64,000 nucleotides of DNA from Acetobacteraceae bacterium. Its GTDB lineage: Bacteria > Pseudomonadota > Alphaproteobacteria > Acetobacterales > Acetobacteraceae. The translations under genes were made by a program, and so were the position numbers. The stretch's first letter is position 1; each line of letters begins with the position of its first letter. Shown here in pieces: positions 59,473-64,000 of the stretch. The stretch lies in the NCBI GenBank assembly GCA_004843165.1, contig CP039459.1, positions 1,565,001 through 1,629,000 of the forward strand. Direction: 5' to 3'. The notes under the pieces are model-generated. The model did no database searches and had not been told where the DNA came from. It saw only the letters and a list, made by a program, of their open reading frames with translations.

Positions 59473-60695
59473 TAGCTTTCTCCCATACAAAATTTTCCCC
59501 AATCATCCATAAGGATGCGGCGTTTTTCTATCATTGTGCCTCGGGCATAAGATCGTTCTGATACTACGCCAACAGCATGAGCTAAGGCATGTTCAGCAAC
59601 TTCTCTTTCGTGATTTGTTTCATCCCCAACCCACGTTCTAAAAGTTGCTCTTAGACCATGCAGGGTGAGGTCGGGTTCTCCTACAGCTTTCCCAGCAAGT
59701 TTGACGGCTTTTAAAAGTGCGACATCCGATAAGGGTTTGTTTTTTGAATTTGGGAAAATTAGTCCGTTGCCATTGCTCAGCGGTCTTACTGTCTTTAGTA
59801 GTTCGACTACTTCTGGTGAGAGGGGAACAATGTGTTCCTTACCAGCTTTCATGCGTATTTCTGGAATGATCCATAGATTTTTTTTGAAATTTATCTCTCC
59901 CCAGAGAGCTTTGCGTCCTTCTCCGCTTCGTGTTGCTGTTAAAATAACGAAACGAGCTGCCAGAGCTGCGATGCCATTGCTCTGCATTAATGCCTTCATG
60001 AATGTAGGCATTTGTTTGGATTCTAAGGCTTTATGGTGTTTTACGGGTGATATTTTAGAAGGGTCGGGGAGTATGTGGTTGAGGTTTCCCCTCCATTCAG
60101 CAGGGTTGTCGCCGCTTCTCCATTCACGTGCTTTTGCATAATCTAAAATAGATTTTAAATATTTCCGTAATTCTAAAGCCGTTTTCCCTTTTTTATCTTC
60201 AAATAAAGGCTCTAAAACTTGTAAAATGTCATTTTTGTCTACGGCTGCAATAGGGCGCTTTCCAATTATAGGAAAGGCATGAAGAGCAAGCTGGTTTTTA
60301 TGCTTTCTATACGTTGAGCCGTTTTTACCGTCTTTCCAGCGAGGAAACATTGAGAGAATGTATCTTTCTGATACTTCTTCAAAAGACAGGCCGTGAATTT
60401 TTTGTAATGCCAAATTTTCTCGAACACGTTCTTCTAAGGGATCTTTTTGCTCATCAAGTAATAATCGAGCTTTTCTAGCTTTCTCTCTAGCTTCATCAAG
60501 GGACACTATAGGAAGAGATCCTAATCCCATTCGACGTGTTTTTTTTGTTAACGGACTTACAAATCGAAAGACCCATTTCCCTTTGTTGCCTGTCGAAGAT
60601 TTTACGAGAGACAGTTTTCCACCATCTCCATATTCTCCTTTTCCGAGGCTCTCAAGTTTCGATTCAAAGAGTTGTCCAGAGTTCTTTTTTGCCAA
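59472..60695 (-). CDS. int: P4-type tyrosine recombinase (integrase)
   Basis: 407 residues from TTG 60695, eight bases after 'agga'. The N-terminal DUF4102-like arm-binding domain (GDGGKLSLVKSSTGNKGKWV, then RRMGLGSLPIVSLDEAREKA) is followed by the catalytic domain. TATRSGEGRKALW carries the first Arg, HGLRATFRTW the HxxR, HALAHAV the second His and SYARG the nucleophilic Tyr. It lies at the right end, next to attR, and should integrate the element into tRNA-Val. An upstream TTG (60731) lies within the putative arm site and is less likely. Confidence 0.92.
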   Translation of the reverse strand: MAKKNSGQLFESKLESLGKGEYGDGGKLSLVKSSTGNKGKWVFRFVSPLTKKTRRMGLGSLPIVSLDEAREKARKARLLLDEQKDPLEERVRENLALQKIHGLSFEEVSERYILSMFPRWKDGKNGSTYRKHKNQLALHAFPIIGKRPIAAVDKNDILQVLEPLFEDKKGKTALELRKYLKSILDYAKAREWRSGDNPAEWRGNLNHILPDPSKISPVKHHKALESKQMPTFMKALMQSNGIAALAARFVILTATRSGEGRKALWGEINFKKNLWIIPEIRMKAGKEHIVPLSPEVVELLKTVRPLSNGNGLIFPNSKNKPLSDVALLKAVKLAGKAVGEPDLTLHGLRATFRTWVGDETNHEREVAEHALAHAVGVVSERSYARGTMIEKRRILMDDWGKFCMGES

Positions 60696-60710
60696 CTTTC
60701 TTTTCCTAAA

Positions 60711-60734
60711 TGGTATGCAGATAGTATGCAATGA
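60711..60734 (+). repeat. putative integrase arm site, right end
   Basis: tggtatgcagatagtatgca plus atga, partner of 45724-45748. It lies just upstream of the integrase ribosome site, so binding there could also autoregulate the integrase. Confidence 0.6.
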
Positions 60735-60847
60735 AAAGAAAGATAATGAAAGAAATATATAGACGCAAGAAGAAAGTTGTTTTCTATCACTCTTAGTGAC
60801 TGTGTGTTTTTATAGACATAAAAAGATGTTAGTAGATTATGGTTAAG

Positions 60848-60869
60848 TCCTTGTTACACCACCATTCTG
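60848..60869 (+). repeat. attR (duplicated tRNA-Val 3' end)
   Basis: tccttgttacaccaccattc plus tg. It lies ~150 bases beyond the integrase start and just before a terminator hairpin that fits as the original terminator of tRNA-Val. Confidence 0.75.
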
Positions 60870-60893
60870 TTTCTTAAAAAGAAAAAATGATGC

Positions 60894-60927
60894 ACCGATA
60901 AAGCCTTGATCGCCTTATCGGTTTTTT
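60894..60927 (+). terminator. hairpin terminator beyond attR
   Basis: accgataa…ttatcggt stem followed by a T-run on the plus strand. No plus-strand gene ends here, so it is best explained as the original terminator of tRNA-Val, displaced 15 kb by the insertion. Confidence 0.7.
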
Positions 60928-60940
60928 TGTGCTTCCCTTC

Positions 60941-63634
60941 TTAGAAAACCGCATTGACAGAGCCAAAGAATTCTCTTGGTGCTGCCCAAAACATATTTGT
61001 ATTGCCGCCGTCATCATCGTTGGGTCCGCCTTTTAAGGCTGCTGCGCCATAAGTGCCGCCAATATATTGCTCACCAAATAGATTGGTAACACCGAAAGTC
61101 AGTTTAAAACGATTTTCCGCACCTTGCCTTCCGAGCATATAAGAGGCTGTCAATTCAGAGCTCCAGTAAGCGGGGGCCTTGATATCGCCAGTATAGGTAA
61201 CAGAGCGCTTACTGTTATAATTAACGTTCAAATCTAATGCCATGCGGCCATTGAGATAATGAACATTGGTTTTATACATATATCTTGGATAATAGATTTG
61301 CTGATCGCCTTTGATTGAAACAGGCCCTGTGGCTGTTGGAATAGCGCTATTTTCATAAACGGCATGATCGTAACTAAAGCTATTCATAAAATCGAGTTTG
61401 CCCAAAGCATCGGGTAATCTCAGAATGTGTGAAAGATGGGCAATGCCAATAAGATCCACGCCATCCATTTTTTCACCGCCAAGATTAAGATATTGGTTTC
61501 CTGCGGCGACATCATTGGCTGAAGCTGAACGCACATTGCCAAGCCGATTCAGATAATCGGTATGATAATAATCAATGCCAAAAGAAAAAGGTTTTCCTGA
61601 ATAGCGATAGCCCACCACATAGTTCCATGTTCGCTCTGGTCGAAGATTTTGTTGTTCTTGGTTAAAAATTGTCTGTGCGCTTCCGACACCTGCGCTGGCT
61701 GAGCCAAGAGAGTTCCAAGGCGTATAGGCATCGTAAGGGCGCATATTTTCTGCCACATCAAAATAGAATTCATGCTTTGGCAGGAATTTCCAGTCATAAT
61801 TGAAATGAGGGAGAAAAGCGTTCGAAGCCGTTAGACGCCCCCATGCTGGGCGGATGGCATCAGGGCCTAATCCCCATGCAGAAAGATCGTGATTATAAGA
61901 ACGCATGCCACCATTGGTTGTCTGGACTAAAGATTTAAAGCCGTAGGTAAAATTCATATTTCGAGCGAGCTGAAAACCATTTTCGATGTAAAATTGAAAA
62001 GTATTGGTCGTAAATTGGTTTTGCTCGGTGGTAACGCCGCTTGCGTTGGTTAAATCAAAATCATTATTGATTGGGTCATTCGGTCCGAAAGCATGTAAAA
62101 TGAGGGGCATATGGTAACGGTTATTTTCGTACCAGATTCCTGTTTTTAGCGTATTTCGGTGGCCGAGTTGAAATTGGAAATTCTGGGTAACACCGACACG
62201 ACGTCCTTTTATATGCTCATCATATTCGGCCATATCTACAGGATATCCGTTGCCTGTTCCGGGCGACATGAGGGTCGGATTGGCACCACCTTCCCAATTA
62301 TCTGAGACTTGCCCATAGGCAACCGTGCTGGATTTAATGGCAGGACTAATTTGGAAATCACTTCGCAAGGCTTCGAGATAGGTGCGCTCGACCTGCGTGC
62401 CTTGATAGGAAAGATTACAGGCGTCATTTTGGCTAACACCGCTGGGTAAACCTGTTAAATTTCCGGTATGGCAGGCATTCGCCCATTGTTTGGCCTGACC
62501 GTAATTGGGATAAAAATTATGATCGCCATAGCCGAGACTTTGGATCATATGTTCGTCATTTTCGGGATAGTTATATTGCGGAACATCTGCCCAGCGGGAG
62601 CTTAGTGTGATTTTCCCAAAGTTAGAAACGGGCTGAACGGCCTTGAAATCCATTGTTTCTTCTCGTTGGAAACCCCCACCTGTCCAGTTATTGGACTGAT
62701 TACGTAAAAAGGAAGCTTGGAATTTTGTTCCTGTCGGATTAAGCCGTCCTGAATCTAAACGTCCAAAAGTACGATAGCCGCTAAAGCTTCCAAATTGCTG
62801 CCCGATTTTAATTCCAAACTTCTCAGAGGGATCTAAGGTCGTATATGTTACTGCGCCGCCCAAAGTTTGAGCGGAGGGGGTATCAAGTGCACCGGCTCCC
62901 TGACTGGCTGAAACACTTAAAATATTTTCCTGAATTTCAATTTGGTTAACCTCTACACCAGAGGAGCCACCAAAGGCTTGGTTGCCCATAGGGATTCCGT
63001 CCATCGTGAAGCCAAGCTGACTTTGATTATACCCTCTGAGGTAAAAAGTGTTGGCTCCTGCATCCAGACCTTGTGCGTCCGAAGACGCAAAACTTGCGCC
63101 TGGTGTTGAAAGGGCAAGCGCCTCAAGCGGGTTTGTTCCAGCAACAAAATGCTCAAGGGTTTTTCGCCCAATGGTTGTTTCTGCATTTTGAGATTCTTCA
63201 ATATCTGGAAGATGCCTGCGGCGATGTCCTGCAACGCCGAAATGTTCAGGAGCCGCATGAGAGGGGGCAGTGGAAAGGCGATTTCTATATTTTTTTCGAG
63301 GGGAAAGATCGCGCACAGGGGTAAAGAATTTTTTATAGGTTGGACTTTCTTTGAAAGGGGTGCCTTCCTCCTGATTGTCCTTTGGTGGCATGGATATGGT
63401 ATTTGAATTTGTGTCGGTATTCATAGAATCTGGCGGTGTAGAACGTGTTTCAGTCTCACCTGTTGCCGCCCCTGAAAAGCTCGCAATGGCATCAGAGGTA
63501 ATGCCATCTGCTGAGGGGCTTTCGATGCCTTGCGCATGAAGGGGTGAAAAAAAAGAAAAACTTGAAATGATGCAAAGTTTAGAAGGCAGCAGAAAATAAT
63601 TTTGACGCCTTTTGAAAGCGTTAAAAATTGTCAT
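60941..63634 (-). CDS. TonB-dependent outer-membrane receptor
   Basis: 897 residues. An N-terminal signal peptide (hydrophobic 16-34, cleavage near HAQG) and a long polar linker (~36-150) precede the plug domain (~150-290: NTFYLRGYNQSQLGFTMDGI and the VEVNQIEIQENIL segment). A 22-strand barrel follows, ending in the required terminal Phe (SVNAVF). The C-terminal FKLTFGVTNLFGEQYIGG is the TonB_dep_Rec signature. Ligand (siderophore, B12, sugar) cannot be told. No surface-signalling genes are adjacent. Confidence 0.88.
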   Translation of the reverse strand: MTIFNAFKRRQNYFLLPSKLCIISSFSFFSPLHAQGIESPSADGITSDAIASFSGAATGETETRSTPPDSMNTDTNSNTISMPPKDNQEEGTPFKESPTYKKFFTPVRDLSPRKKYRNRLSTAPSHAAPEHFGVAGHRRRHLPDIEESQNAETTIGRKTLEHFVAGTNPLEALALSTPGASFASSDAQGLDAGANTFYLRGYNQSQLGFTMDGIPMGNQAFGGSSGVEVNQIEIQENILSVSASQGAGALDTPSAQTLGGAVTYTTLDPSEKFGIKIGQQFGSFSGYRTFGRLDSGRLNPTGTKFQASFLRNQSNNWTGGGFQREETMDFKAVQPVSNFGKITLSSRWADVPQYNYPENDEHMIQSLGYGDHNFYPNYGQAKQWANACHTGNLTGLPSGVSQNDACNLSYQGTQVERTYLEALRSDFQISPAIKSSTVAYGQVSDNWEGGANPTLMSPGTGNGYPVDMAEYDEHIKGRRVGVTQNFQFQLGHRNTLKTGIWYENNRYHMPLILHAFGPNDPINNDFDLTNASGVTTEQNQFTTNTFQFYIENGFQLARNMNFTYGFKSLVQTTNGGMRSYNHDLSAWGLGPDAIRPAWGRLTASNAFLPHFNYDWKFLPKHEFYFDVAENMRPYDAYTPWNSLGSASAGVGSAQTIFNQEQQNLRPERTWNYVVGYRYSGKPFSFGIDYYHTDYLNRLGNVRSASANDVAAGNQYLNLGGEKMDGVDLIGIAHLSHILRLPDALGKLDFMNSFSYDHAVYENSAIPTATGPVSIKGDQQIYYPRYMYKTNVHYLNGRMALDLNVNYNSKRSVTYTGDIKAPAYWSSELTASYMLGRQGAENRFKLTFGVTNLFGEQYIGGTYGAAALKGGPNDDDGGNTNMFWAAPREFFGSVNAVF

Positions 63635-64000
63635 AAAAGCACGGAAACCCTTTGAAACTGCTTATTCGATTGTCTTTTTCAGAGACAATAATTTGATGAA
63701 TAAGCGGTGAGTGAGTTTAGATAACGCTTTTGAATTTTGGGTAAGATTTTCCCATCACATTTTTATTTCAAAATAAAATGCGTAGAAAAAGACTTTTGAA
63801 AATTATAAATTTTTGGATGGGAAAAGTATAAAATCCAAAATTTTTAAGCTGTTATAGCGAAAAATACAGGAGATTTCTCAACAGGGCCGACAACAGCTTA
63901 AGAAGGATTTTTTAGAGGTTTTGAAAAAAACGACAGAAGAGGGAAGAAAAGGATAGCGCTTGGTAGCACGAAGTGAAAAAGTCATTTTATAGAACCCGAT
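63635..64000. other. region upstream of the TonB receptor, no gene seen
   Basis: About 365 AT-rich bases with no convincing ORF or RNA. The promoter of the receptor should be in the first part. A gene may start beyond the window edge. Confidence 0.4.

Larger units (their letters stand above)
45653..60869. mobile_element. integrative mobilizable element in tRNA-Val
   Basis: A ~15.2-kb island bounded by an imperfect direct repeat of the tRNA 3' end. It contains a P4-type integrase, AlpA-like regulator and VapE-type helicase at the right. At the left are traJ, a traK-like gene, an IncP-type oriT, a VbhA-Fic fusion and a tandem-VbhA gene. In the middle is a nuclease-rich cargo. No relaxase, coupling protein or secretion genes are seen, so it would be mobilised in trans. 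Cargo genes are clearly AT-richer than the flanks. Confidence 0.88.

Noticed and set aside
45653-60869. Calling the element a complete prophage or self-transmissible ICE
   Set aside because: No capsid, tail, terminase, relaxase, coupling protein or type IV secretion genes are visible.

Overview
The window reads as a chromosomal segment of an AT-rich alphaproteobacterium, most likely an acetic acid bacterium (Acetobacteraceae), possibly a host-associated low-GC lineage. This is an inference from gene content: a Zymomonas-type Tat-exported glucose-fructose oxidoreductase, quinone-linked D-lactate dehydrogenase, glutathione-dependent formaldehyde oxidation, OPT transporter and the ffh-rpsP-rimM-trmD-rplS order. 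No taxonomic search could be run.

Layout. 1-3.06 kb: 23S and 5S rRNA with a terminator. 3.3-16.3 kb: metabolic genes (gfo, guaC, a flavin amine oxidase, fghA/adhC formaldehyde detoxification, wrbA, dld), a frameshifted DUF1275 membrane gene and a MoxR/VWA pair. 16.6-21.1 kb: an accessory patch with a beta-propeller protein and three unfamiliar AT-rich genes, bracketed by ~100-bp direct repeats that each carry the 3' end of a DUF4870-like gene. 21.2-28.2 kb: tRNA-Ser, a divergent P-II/amtB pair, then the ffh-rpsP-rimM-trmD-rplS block and an aminotransferase. 28.3-37.4 kb: envelope and housekeeping genes (thioredoxin-like, OPT transporter, glycosyltransferase plus O-antigen ligase-like, ispH, rnhA, tRNA-Asn). 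37.5-45.5 kb: an XRE-type pseudogene, four consecutive small membrane genes with SHOCT-like segments, an APC permease, cysK/cysE and a degenerate SDR. 60.9-63.6 kb: a TonB-dependent receptor.

45.65-60.87 kb is a ~15.2-kb integrative mobilizable element in the 3' end of tRNA-Val(GAC). Its right end has a P4-type tyrosine integrase, an AlpA-like regulator and a VapE-type primase/helicase. Its left end has a TraJ gene, a TraK-like gene and a well preserved IncP/RP4-type oriT, but I find no relaxase, so transfer would need a helper. A Fic protein with a fused VbhA-type inhibitory helix is coupled to traJ, and a separate gene carries two tandem VbhA-type antitoxin modules beside oriT.

The centre of the element (48.8-55.5 kb) holds the best candidate for an undescribed system: a HEPN-like zinc-ribbon protein, a divergent 1233-residue protein with a C-terminal PD-(D/E)XK nuclease motif, and a second PD-(D/E)XK protein that appears split by a one-base frameshift. 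I recognise no known defence system in this combination; an anti-phage or anti-plasmid role is inferred from position and motifs only.
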